Positions 1-11,151 of a DNA stretch of 56,735 nt are shown here, in pieces; position 1 is the stretch's first letter; each line of letters begins with the position of its first letter. The notes beneath the pieces were generated by a model, which searched no databases, was not told where the DNA came from, and worked only from the letters and a program-made list of their open reading frames with translations. The position numbers and the translations under genes are program-made. The DNA is taken from contig VBOX01000084.1 of assembly GCA_005893265.1 (NCBI GenBank), positions 1-56,735 of the forward strand, written 5' to 3'. Source of the stretch: Candidatus Eiseniibacteriota bacterium (GTDB lineage: Bacteria; Eisenbacteria; RBG-16-71-46; SZUA-252).

Positions 1-1498
1 CGTCCCCTTCCTTGAGCGGCGGGAGCTTGGATGCCTCCGGGCCGGCCTCCTCGATCAGGGTGGCGTGATACGCGCGCGCGAAGCCGTCGAACTTGACGCG
101 GCTTCCCGACGCGCGAAGGAGGTACTCCCCCGCCATGATGTCGGCGGTGGTCGTGAGCACGAGCGCGGGGTTCATCTGCGACGCGACGAAGCGCTGCCAG
201 ATCAGCTCGTAGAGCCGGTACTGGTCGGGCTCCAGGTGGCGCTTCATGGACGCGGGCGTCCGGGCGACGGAAGTCGGGCGGACCGCCTCGTGCGCGTCCT
301 GGGAGGTCTCCCGCGACCGGAAATGCCGCGGCTCGGCCGGCAGGTAGTCCGAGCCGAACGTCGTCTGGATGAAATCGCGAACTTCGGCAAGGGCGTCCGG
401 CGCCGTCCGGGTCGAGTCCGTGCGCATGTAGGTGATGAGCCCGGTCGGTCCCTCGGTCCCCGCGTCCATGCCCTCATAGAGCTGCTGCGCGATCACCATC
501 GTCTTCTGGGCGCTGAAGCGGAGCCTCTGAAACGCCTCCTGCTGCATCGTGCTTGTAATGAAGGGAGGAAGGGGATTTCGCCTCTTCTCCTGGGTGCGGA
601 CACCGGTGACGCGGAAGGATTGCTTCCCGAGCTCCGCGGCCGCGGCGTTCGCCTGGGCTTCGTTCTCGAGCGAGATCTTTTCGCCCGACTTCTTCTGAAC
701 CCGAGCGCGGAAGCGCTCGTCTTTCGGGGTCGCGAGATCGGCGTCGAGGGTCCAATACTCGCGCGGCACGAAGGCGCGGACCTCCTCCTCGCGCTCGCAG
801 ATCAATCTCAGCGCCACCGACTGGACTCGTCCCGCGGAAAGTCCGTAGCGGACGGTTTTCCAGAGGAAGGGGCTCACCTGGTATCCGACCAGACGGTCCA
901 GAACGCGCCGGGCCTGCTGCGCGTGCACCTTGTTCATGTCGATGGAACGGGGGGTCTCGAGCGCCGCCATGATTCCACGCTTCGTGATCTCGTAGAACGC
1001 GAGCCTGCGTATTCTCCCGTCCGACCCGTTTCCCAGGGTCTCGGCCAAATGCCAGGCGATCGCTTCCCCTTCCCGGTCGGGGTCAGGGGCCAAGTAGATC
1101 GTGGCCGCCAGCCGGGCGCTCTGCTTCAGGTCCTTGAGTATTTTCGCCTTCCCCTTGATGAGGATGTAGGAAGGCTGAAAGCCGTTCTCGATATCAACCC
1201 CGAGCTTGCTCTTGGGCAGGTCGCGCACGTGGCCGTTCGAGGCTCGAACCTCGAACCCGGGTCCGAGATACTTCCCGATCGTCCTCGCCTTGGCGGGCGA
1301 CTCGACGATCACGAGGTTCTTGCCTCCCCTCCGCTTGTCACCGGCAGCGCCCGATTTGGCGGGCCGCGCGGCGGCCGCCTTCGAGGGCGCGCCTTCGGGA
1401 GCCGCGACCTTCTCGGACACGGGAGCGGCCGACCCCACCGCCCCGTCCCGCTTCGCGGGCTTCGCCTTGGACTTCGGCTTTGCCTTGCGCGTCGTCAC
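1..1498 (-). CDS. topA: DNA topoisomerase I (partial, C-terminus off the window)
   Basis: Type IA topoisomerase that relaxes negative supercoils by a transient 5'-phosphotyrosine single-strand break. About 499 N-terminal residues are visible and the gene runs off the left edge. After a basic Lys/Ala-rich extension of about 60 residues the TOPRIM domain begins with NLVIVESPAKA; PDPDREGEAIAWH supplies the acidic metal-binding residues and GLITYMRTDS carries the catalytic tyrosine. The C-terminal zinc-finger part is not in the window. The GTG start at 1498 lies one base after the stop of the smg-like gene, so the two are probably cotranscribed. The basic tail at the N-terminus is unusual, since topA tails are more often C-terminal. 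Confidence 0.95.
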   Translation of the reverse strand, partial: MTTRKAKPKSKAKPAKRDGAVGSAAPVSEKVAAPEGAPSKAAAARPAKSGAAGDKRRGGKNLVIVESPAKARTIGKYLGPGFEVRASNGHVRDLPKSKLGVDIENGFQPSYILIKGKAKILKDLKQSARLAATIYLAPDPDREGEAIAWHLAETLGNGSDGRIRRLAFYEITKRGIMAALETPRSIDMNKVHAQQARRVLDRLVGYQVSPFLWKTVRYGLSAGRVQSVALRLICEREEEVRAFVPREYWTLDADLATPKDERFRARVQKKSGEKISLENEAQANAAAAELGKQSFRVTGVRTQEKRRNPLPPFITSTMQQEAFQRLRFSAQKTMVIAQQLYEGMDAGTEGPTGLITYMRTDSTRTAPDALAEVRDFIQTTFGSDYLPAEPRHFRSRETSQDAHEAVRPTSVARTPASMKRHLEPDQYRLYELIWQRFVASQMNPALVLTTTADIMAGEYLLRASGSRVKFDGFARAYHATLIEEAGPEASKLPPLKEGD

Positions 1499-1499
1499 G

Positions 1500-1970
1500 T
1501 TAGTGGGCCGTCGGGGGGGAGCTTGGATCGAACTGGAATCCATTCTCCTCATCGAACCAGTGGATCAGAACTTCCGTCGCGAGCTCCTCCGCCCTGGCTT
1601 CGCTGTCCAGCGCCGGACCCTCCTCGCGAGCCCGCGCCATGATCTCTTCGAACTGCTCGGGCGTTACCCGGCCCGATTCACTCAGCCGGAAGAAGTACGT
1701 GTAGGCGGGCGATGAGAGCAGGGCCCGCTCCGGACCGGTGGGAACGCGAACGTTCTTGCGCGGAAGCTTTGCCTCACCCGGATAGTCCTCGCGTGAGTAA
1801 GGCTCCAGCGCGCGAAAGATCATTTCGAACGCCTGGTTTACTACGTCGGCGTCGTGCCGCCCCGAGTCCAGGACCTGCGTGAGCTCGAGCAGCGCGTCCT
1901 CGTTCCCGTCCACGTAGGCCTTCAACTGTTCCACGATGAGGAACATGATTTCCCGAACGTTATCATCCAT
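1500..1970 (-). CDS. Smg/DUF494-like protein
   Basis: Predicted 156-residue soluble protein resembling the Smg (DUF494) family, whose genes often sit next to topA, as here. The N-terminal half has a helical VREIMFLIVEQL segment and the C-terminal half an all-helical region ending in a WFDEENGFQF segment. No catalytic motif is visible and the function is not established. The start chosen is the second ATG: AAGGAGG ends 6 nt before it, but directly abuts the first ATG at 1976. It follows secA by 15 bp and precedes topA by 1 bp, so a secA-smg-topA transcript is likely. The family call rests on context plus moderate sequence resemblance. Confidence 0.6.
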   Translation of the reverse strand: MDDNVREIMFLIVEQLKAYVDGNEDALLELTQVLDSGRHDADVVNQAFEMIFRALEPYSREDYPGEAKLPRKNVRVPTGPERALLSSPAYTYFFRLSESGRVTPEQFEEIMARAREEGPALDSEARAEELATEVLIHWFDEENGFQFDPSSPPTAH

Positions 1971-1985
1971 GGGCATCCTCCTTGG

Positions 1986-5054
<3,069 letters not shown>

Positions 5055-5158
5055 TGGCTCCTTAACCCGGAACTGAACCCTGTTTCCTGCATGCGGCACC
5101 GGCGGGGAAGGCACGGGGCCCCGAGCCTCCTGGGCCCTGCCCCAACCGGATAGAGCGA

Positions 5159-5187
5159 AACCCCAGGAGCGCGAAGCTGCCGGGGTT
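5159..5187 (-). promoter_or_regulatory. Stable hairpin in the secA leader
   Basis: Read on the minus strand, AACCCCGGCAGC and GCTCCTGGGGTT pair around a TTCGC loop: 12 positions with one C-C mismatch and one G-U. A short TTT follows. It lies between the predicted secA transcription start (about 5270) and the secA start codon, so it could act as an attenuator or a leader stabiliser. The U-tract is too short for a confident terminator call. The rest of 5055-5392 holds no convincing gene; only a possible 14-codon GTG reading frame was noticed, and it is not supported. Confidence 0.4.
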
Positions 5188-5276
5188 CAAGGGACCGCGC
5201 GAATCTCGTAAGCTAGTGGGAATATGGAACTAAAAGCCTCCCAAGACAACCCTTCACGGCTCTACCCGGCGACCGC

Positions 5277-5306
5277 AGTCTATGAATGGGATGCGGGGCG
5301 TGTCAA
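5277..5306 (-). promoter_or_regulatory. Sigma-70-type promoter for secA
   Basis: On the minus strand there is a perfect -35 TTGACA (5306-5301), an 18-bp spacer and -10 TAGACT (5282-5277). Transcription would start near 5270, leaving about 215 nt of leader before secA. It lies in the 418-bp gap from the lipid-kinase stop (5393) to the secA open frame. Confidence 0.6.
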
Positions 5307-5392
5307 GGCCGATTCGACCTACTTACATGTAGAAGGATCCGCGGTCCGTCCGAAGCCCGCGCGCCCGCCTGTCGCCGGCTCCGTCGGCGCGA

Positions 5393-5974
5393 TCAGCGAA
5401 GCAGGAGCTCCATCGCGAAGCCGGCCGAGAGCGGGATGCGGAAGTTATCGTCCAGCGGTATGGGGAGCAGCTCGAAGACCGTCGCGGTGAGCGCCCCGAC
5501 CAACCCCACGTAGAACGGGATCCCGGGCATGAAGAGCGTCAAACCGTAACAGACGGCCAGGCACGAGAGGCTTCCCTCGAGCGTCTTTCCCCCCAGGAGA
5601 CGTATCTTCCCGATCGATTTTCCGACGATCGCCGCCACAGTATCGCCGAGGACGAGAAACCCAAGGGCGAGCACCGCGACCGGTTTGTCGAAGAGATGAA
5701 GCGTGAGGAGCATCGCGATCAGGAGGTACGTCGAGCCCAGGAGCGAGGCTTCCTCATGATTCCTCAGGAGCTCGCCGAAAAAATGCCGAAAGACGATCCG
5801 GATCCTGCGATTGTTGAGTCGAAACACCTCGATCGCGAGCGAGAGGATGACCGAGGCGAGGAGCGCCCGCTCCCAGTTCCTCGACCATGAGGAAGGGCTC
5901 AGATAATAGGCGATGGGGATGGAGAGGGACGCGAGATGGATGCCCTTGCGCTTCAGCTCTGACGTTAAGAGCAC
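5393..5974 (-). CDS. SEC59/DGK1-type polyprenol or diacylglycerol kinase (CTP-dependent family)
   Basis: A 193-residue polytopic membrane protein of the dolichol kinase/phytol kinase/DGK1 family (COG0170-like), which phosphorylates isoprenoid alcohols or diacylglycerol, usually with CTP. The family signature is GDTVAAIVGKSIGK followed by GGKTLEGS, around residues 110-135, surrounded by about five hydrophobic segments. The true substrate cannot be read from sequence; phytol, farnesol-type alcohols, undecaprenol and diacylglycerol are all possible. The GTG start at 5974 has GAGGAG five bases upstream. It follows the Slt-like gene by 9 bp and is probably cotranscribed with it. Confidence 0.75.
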   Translation of the reverse strand: MLLTSELKRKGIHLASLSIPIAYYLSPSSWSRNWERALLASVILSLAIEVFRLNNRRIRIVFRHFFGELLRNHEEASLLGSTYLLIAMLLTLHLFDKPVAVLALGFLVLGDTVAAIVGKSIGKIRLLGGKTLEGSLSCLAVCYGLTLFMPGIPFYVGLVGALTATVFELLPIPLDDNFRIPLSAGFAMELLLR

Positions 5975-5983
5975 GTCCGCTCC

Positions 5984-8272
5984 TCAGCGCGCCGGCGTTG
6001 CTTCATACACCGCCTCGTACCGCCGCATCGCGGCATAGGTCTGCTTCACGTACTCCCGCGTCTCGCGGTACGGGATCAGCTCCACCCACAGATCGTCGAC
6101 CCGCGGGCGTGCCGCGATCCAGCGCCGCACCGCTTCCTCCCCTCCGTTGTACGCCGCGGAAGCGGGACGAAGATCGCCGAATTCGCGCACAAGCCGGCGA
6201 AGATACATCGCACCAAGGCGCACGTTCAAGCCGGGGTCGAGCAGCGAGTCTTCCGAGAGAGGACGCCCGGCGAGGCGCGACGCCGTCGGAACGATGAGCT
6301 GAAGCAACCCGAGCGCCCCCGCCCGCGAGCGGGCCGCGGGATTGTAGCCGCTTTCCAGCCGCATGATGGTCCAGATAAACGCCGGGCTCAGGCTCTCCTC
6401 GTCGGCGGCCCGAAACACCGCTCCCGCGAAAGCGGGGGGGAAGCGGAGCCTGAGATCGCGATCGATATCCGCGTGCCCGACTCGATAGATGCCCTCCGCC
6501 TCCAGCGCGTCCACGCATCCGTTCGCGCGGGCCTCGCTCTCCCCCATCGCGCAGGAACGCAGGATGTCGAGCGAGAGGTCGTGAAAACCGACGAGATCCA
6601 GAATGCGGGCGGACGAAGGTGCAGGGAGGGCGACACGCGACGTATGTCTGACGCGTGCGTCGGGATTTCCCTGCGTTGCGTCGACCCGAAGCCGGGCAAG
6701 CTCGCGGGCGCGGACGCCCTCATAGGACCAGGGGTCGAGCTCCCACGCTCGCCGGAAGGACGGCAGGGCGCGGGATGAATCGCCTTGGGCCAACGCTACC
6801 CATCCGCGCCAGAAGAAGACGCGGGCGTCTTCGGGGCCCGGCCCCCCGAGCGTGGAATCGGCCGACGCGAGCGAGTCCGCGCGGATCCAGGCGACCGCCT
6901 CGTGAACCCGCATGACTGCGGCAAGGGATGGCGTGCGGGTCCGCGTGCGCGCCCATCGAAGGACAATCGCGGCCTCGCGCGGCGTCCGTTGGTCTTCCCA
7001 TTCGCGCACGCGCTCCCAGGCCGCGGTCTCCCCGGTCGTGCCCGCGCTGTCCAATGCCGCGGCAAGCACGAACTTGCTGTCGGCCGCCGCGAAATCGTGA
7101 AGCGCGCGAAGCGACCGGGCCAGACCGAGCGCCAAGTCCGCGCGGCTGCCCGAAGAAGGAACGCCAGGTCGCGAGAGGAGCACGCGGTATGCCGCGGACG
7201 AGGCCTCGTACCGGCGCGCGCGATACAGCAGAGACGCGCGAACGTTCTCGCGCTCGGACGCGGCCGCGGCGTCCGGAGGCGGCTTGCGGCGTCCCTCCAT
7301 CACGCGGAGCGCCAACGAGGGTTCTCCCACGTCGGCGAGCGCCCGCACGAAGCTCATCCACTCCCGCTCGCTCAGCGAGTCCAGGGTCGCCCCCTGGACC
7401 CATCCCGCCGCACGCTTGGCCGACGCGTAGCGGTCGGCCGTCGCGAGATCTCCACGCGCGGCGGCCGCGATGAGGGAGCGTGCCGCGGCCGCCGTATCGC
7501 CGGTTGCCGCGGTGATGTCCGCGAGAAGGAGCGTCTCCTGGTTCGTTCGCGATGGGGCCCGGGAGAGAATCGCCTTCGCGAGGAGCGGCTCCCCGCTTCC
7601 TAGAAGCGACCGCGCGAGGGAGTACCGCGCCCACGATCGCGCCCTGTCCGGGCGCCGCTCCTCGAGCATATGCCAGCGGGCGGCTCGCGCGGAGCGCGGC
7701 GACCCAGCCGAGTCGGACAGGGTGGCGGCGACGTAGAGCTGCGCTTCGTCCCTGGCCGAGGGGCGCTCGGCCCTGAAACTACTTCGTGCGTCGGGAGGCC
7801 AGCCCAGCACCCGCAGCCCGGCCGCGGGGGATTCGAGCCTGGCAGCGGCCAGCGCGTGGATGGATACCAGCGATCGTTCAGAGGCGAGCGGTCCGCGCAA
7901 GAGGGTGAGCCCCCGGGCCCATTCGCCGTTCTCGACAAGATCCATCGCTACCGAGGTCCATGCATCCATCCGCCTTGTGGAGATCGCGGCCGGCAGCGGG
8001 GCGGTGCGGAGAACGGAGCGATACGTTTCGGAGGCCTGGTCCCACCGGACCTGCGCCTCGCGGAGCGCGGCAAGGGTTCCGCTCCACCGCGCCGTCAGCC
8101 AGCGCGAGCGGGCGGCCTCCCGTGCGGCGCGGGCCGTGAGGATTTCGTGCGAGGGCCCCGGGGACCGCGGTGACGGACCGGACTGGGCCCAGGCAGTAGA
8201 GGGGAATGCAAGCGGGGCATGCAGGAACACGGCAAGCGCCGCACCCACCCACACGCCCCGCCCGAGGTTCAA
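5984..8272 (-). CDS. Slt70-like soluble lytic transglycosylase
   Basis: Secreted murein hydrolase cleaving the MurNAc-GlcNAc bond of peptidoglycan to leave 1,6-anhydro-MurNAc. The 762-residue product has a signal peptide (hydrophobic segment ending at Ala-Trp-Ala), a long Ala/Arg-rich helical region like the superhelical TPR-type domain of Slt70 (about 40-590), and a C-terminal SLT domain. The catalytic glutamate is E640 in RLESGYNP, followed by GALGLLQL and AYNGGEEAV. The start is a TTG at 8272 with only a weak GGCGG upstream; a GTG six codons in is possible. It sits 7 bp after the M6 protease gene. Confidence 0.9.
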   Translation of the reverse strand: MNLGRGVWVGAALAVFLHAPLAFPSTAWAQSGPSPRSPGPSHEILTARAAREAARSRWLTARWSGTLAALREAQVRWDQASETYRSVLRTAPLPAAISTRRMDAWTSVAMDLVENGEWARGLTLLRGPLASERSLVSIHALAAARLESPAAGLRVLGWPPDARSSFRAERPSARDEAQLYVAATLSDSAGSPRSARAARWHMLEERRPDRARSWARYSLARSLLGSGEPLLAKAILSRAPSRTNQETLLLADITAATGDTAAAARSLIAAAARGDLATADRYASAKRAAGWVQGATLDSLSEREWMSFVRALADVGEPSLALRVMEGRRKPPPDAAAASERENVRASLLYRARRYEASSAAYRVLLSRPGVPSSGSRADLALGLARSLRALHDFAAADSKFVLAAALDSAGTTGETAAWERVREWEDQRTPREAAIVLRWARTRTRTPSLAAVMRVHEAVAWIRADSLASADSTLGGPGPEDARVFFWRGWVALAQGDSSRALPSFRRAWELDPWSYEGVRARELARLRVDATQGNPDARVRHTSRVALPAPSSARILDLVGFHDLSLDILRSCAMGESEARANGCVDALEAEGIYRVGHADIDRDLRLRFPPAFAGAVFRAADEESLSPAFIWTIMRLESGYNPAARSRAGALGLLQLIVPTASRLAGRPLSEDSLLDPGLNVRLGAMYLRRLVREFGDLRPASAAYNGGEEAVRRWIAARPRVDDLWVELIPYRETREYVKQTYAAMRRYEAVYEATPAR

Positions 8273-8279
8273 ACCGCCG

Positions 8280-11120
8280 TTACCGGAGCAGCACCACGCG
8301 GAAGGTTTGTGTCTGGCCCAGGATGTCCACCTTGGCGAAGTAGATGCCCGACGACGCCAGCCCGCCGTCGTCGGTGCGCGCGTTCCACGTCGCCCGGAAT
8401 TCGCTGGGAACGAGACCGTCGGGCGCCGCGTCCAGCGTTCGAACGAGCCTTCCCAGAAGATCGAACACCTTGATCTTCGGGACGAGCCCGGGATGCGGCA
8501 GTCCGTCGTGGGCGCTGAAACGGAAGCTGATCGCCGACGTGAAGCCGTGGTTCACGCGGAAGGGATTCGGGCCCCCCTTGAACGAGATCACGGCCGGCGT
8601 GGGCCCCGGGTTGACGCGCGGCGCCACGGAAACATCGTCCACGTACCAGCCTTCGTAGTACCGCGCGAGCCCACCCGAGCTGAACGGTTGATTCACCTCG
8701 TTGCTGGAGAATCGGAAGCGGACCTGGACCGGGCCCGAATACGCGGAAAGGTCGGCAACGACCCGGCGCCAGGTTTGGGGCGAGCCGGAGAAAACGTCCG
8801 ATCCCCGGAGGGAGGCGCCCGAATCGAAGGTGATCTGATGGCCGTAGCCACCGTCCACGGCAATCGGCTCCCACGGTCCGCCCCGTACCGAGACCTCCAC
8901 GCGTGCGCCGTCGAAGGCCATGGTGCCGCCTTCCGTCTCTGCATCAATCCAGGAGTAGAAGGCGAGCTGCGAGCCCGGCGGGAGGTAGAACATCGGCGAG
9001 ACGAGCGCGGCGTCTTCGAGGTCCGCGTAGCTCTTGGCGTCGTTCGTGCCTCCCCCGGAAGGATCCAGCGAGCTGCCGACCTTCATGCTCGTGGAGCCGC
9101 CGTGGGCGCGCGTGGTCGAGACGTGCCATTCGTTGATCGCGGCGGGCGCGACCGGCCCGGACGACCAGGACCCCACCCCGGCCTCGAAATCCGCCGAGAG
9201 ACCGGTGCTCATCCCAATGGTCAGCGAGGGCGCCACCGTGAACACGAAGGGCGTGGCCGTGGTGACCGTAGCGCCGGAGGCCGCGGCGGGTGCGCTCGAA
9301 GCCCCGTCGACCATCGCGATGTTGCCGTCCGAGGTGCTCAAGGTCAACGTGAGCGCGGCGGACGCCGTGCCGGCGTTGTGGAGCGTCACCAGGAGCGTAT
9401 CGCTCTCGCCGCCATCGGGGATGCCGTTGCCGTTTCCGGATCCGCCGTCACGTATCGTCGTGCTCTTGACGAGAAGATCAGGTCCCAGCGAGACCGAGAG
9501 GTCGAAGGATGCGGTGTCGGCATTGTCCTGCGCCCCGACGATATTGGTCATCCTGATCCCGGTGTCGGCGTTGGCGTAGTCGCGGCTGCTGGGCGTCGTG
9601 GACTGGGTCCAGCTCCGCACGGCAAGGCCGCCAGGGAAAAAGTCCTCTCTGTCCCCGAAGTACTCGAGATTGGGTGGCGGCGGCGTGGGCACCCCGAGCT
9701 CGTTCAAGCCGTCCGCCTGCACGACCCCGACCCGGTAGTGCGGCGCCGGTGGATCGAAGCAGGATGTGTTGTCGCAATCGCGGCAGTTGTCGATCAGCGT
9801 ATCGTCCACGTGGTAGATCAGGAGGCCTGCGCCCGGGAGAAACTGGTCGGAGCCTTCCTGGATCCTGTTCTCGACCAGGAAGTACTCGCTACCGGGCTGT
9901 CCGTTTTTCCAGAGCTTCAGAACACCCCCTCCCCGCGACAGGGGCGGCAGCTGGTAGGACCCGGATTGCGTGACCACGGTCGGCTGCTCGAATCCAAGAA
10001 ACTGCCGGGACCACGGGTCCAGATTCCCGGGCCGGGTGCCCTGCGCTTCGGGGGGGTTGAGCGGCAGATAGTTCCCGAGGCTCATGAGCGAGTAGACCCC
10101 GAGCCCCGTCCCGACCGGCCTGCCGCACGGGCTCCACTCGTAGAGATCGGCGAGCCCCAGCGTGTGGCCGAACTCGTGGCAATAGGTCCCGTTCGCGTTG
10201 TCGCCGGTCCCGTAGTTGTATTCGCCGTTCATCGTGTAGAGGAATCCCCGCACGCCCCCGAGGAGGATCCCCGGCAGGCAATTCGGGCTGCTCGGCGGCG
10301 GGCAATCCTGGTAGACAGCGATCCCCGACTCGTGGGACCAGAGCAGGTTGTCTTCCTGATTCACCGGCGCGACCTCGGCGCCCTGACCGGGATGGATCAC
10401 CACGACCGCGTCGACGTAACCGTCGTCGTCACCGCTCGAAGGGGTCCCGTCCGGCCCGTCGTTGTCGAAGAAGCCCAGGTTGTTACCGAAAGAAGCGTAC
10501 GCGGCCGACATCGCGTCCTCCGCGAGCCGCTGCCCGCTGCGGGGATAGGAGCTGAAGTCGAGACCGGACGTTCCGTTTACGTAATAAGCGTAGGAGCGTG
10601 GCATCGTGAGCCATTCCGACGTGACGCGCCCCGAAACGATGAGCCGCCCGTGGGAGTTGGTCCGGTAGAACTCCCGTAGGCTGATGATTCCATCGTTCGG
10701 ATCATCGCTGAAGAAGAGGCGGTTGTAGTAGCCGGGCGTCGACTTCGCGGCGTGATGGACGGCGGGGCCGAAGGCGTCGGCGTCGAAATCGCAGAGCACG
10801 ACGAGGATGTTCCGGTGCGCGACGCCTCCGCGCGGAAACTTGGCGAGGTCGAGCGCGAACTGGGGGTAGACCCGGTCGACGCCCCATGCTCGGCTCAACT
10901 GGTAGCGCTGAGCCTGCTTCGCGAGGAGCGCCTCCTGCGGCGTCCCGCGCGCGGCCGCCACTACCTGCGGCGAGATCGCGGCCGCCCGCGACTCACGCGG
11001 CGTCGCCGTGGAAAGCGCGGTCAAGGCTACCGCCGCGGAAAGGAACGCGGCGCGCCAAGCCCGGGCGGAACGCCAGATGTCCACGTCCCGCGCAGGCGAA
11101 CCGAAATCCGATCTCTTCAC
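8280..11120 (-). CDS. Secreted M6-family (immune inhibitor A-like) metalloprotease with FlgD-like C-terminal sorting domain
   Basis: Large predicted extracellular zinc protease, 946 residues from the chosen start. After an N-terminal hydrophobic segment and propeptide-like region comes the peptidase domain with HEFGHTLGLADLYE at about 315-328 (HExxHxxGxxD, typical of M6). A middle beta-rich region follows (CARDB-like, then a MAM/jelly-roll-like segment ending GWYVDDVSV). The last 90 residues (NPFRVNHGFTSAISF, then VKVFD-like and GIYFAKV elements) form a FlgD-type Ig domain of the kind used for type IX sorting. GTG 11120 is preferred over GTG 11147 because GGGAGG lies five bases before it. The substrate is unknown. 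Confidence 0.88.
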   Translation of the reverse strand: MKRSDFGSPARDVDIWRSARAWRAAFLSAAVALTALSTATPRESRAAAISPQVVAAARGTPQEALLAKQAQRYQLSRAWGVDRVYPQFALDLAKFPRGGVAHRNILVVLCDFDADAFGPAVHHAAKSTPGYYNRLFFSDDPNDGIISLREFYRTNSHGRLIVSGRVTSEWLTMPRSYAYYVNGTSGLDFSSYPRSGQRLAEDAMSAAYASFGNNLGFFDNDGPDGTPSSGDDDGYVDAVVVIHPGQGAEVAPVNQEDNLLWSHESGIAVYQDCPPPSSPNCLPGILLGGVRGFLYTMNGEYNYGTGDNANGTYCHEFGHTLGLADLYEWSPCGRPVGTGLGVYSLMSLGNYLPLNPPEAQGTRPGNLDPWSRQFLGFEQPTVVTQSGSYQLPPLSRGGGVLKLWKNGQPGSEYFLVENRIQEGSDQFLPGAGLLIYHVDDTLIDNCRDCDNTSCFDPPAPHYRVGVVQADGLNELGVPTPPPPNLEYFGDREDFFPGGLAVRSWTQSTTPSSRDYANADTGIRMTNIVGAQDNADTASFDLSVSLGPDLLVKSTTIRDGGSGNGNGIPDGGESDTLLVTLHNAGTASAALTLTLSTSDGNIAMVDGASSAPAAASGATVTTATPFVFTVAPSLTIGMSTGLSADFEAGVGSWSSGPVAPAAINEWHVSTTRAHGGSTSMKVGSSLDPSGGGTNDAKSYADLEDAALVSPMFYLPPGSQLAFYSWIDAETEGGTMAFDGARVEVSVRGGPWEPIAVDGGYGHQITFDSGASLRGSDVFSGSPQTWRRVVADLSAYSGPVQVRFRFSSNEVNQPFSSGGLARYYEGWYVDDVSVAPRVNPGPTPAVISFKGGPNPFRVNHGFTSAISFRFSAHDGLPHPGLVPKIKVFDLLGRLVRTLDAAPDGLVPSEFRATWNARTDDGGLASSGIYFAKVDILGQTQTFRVVLLR

Positions 11121-11151
11121 TACTACCTCCCGGAGTTGGGTTGGCACAGGC

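Noticed and set aside
7860-10679. 939-codon plus-strand open frame
   Set aside because: It runs antisense across the transglycosylase and M6 protease genes, which both have clear domains and ribosome-binding sites; composition is Arg/Gly/His noise.
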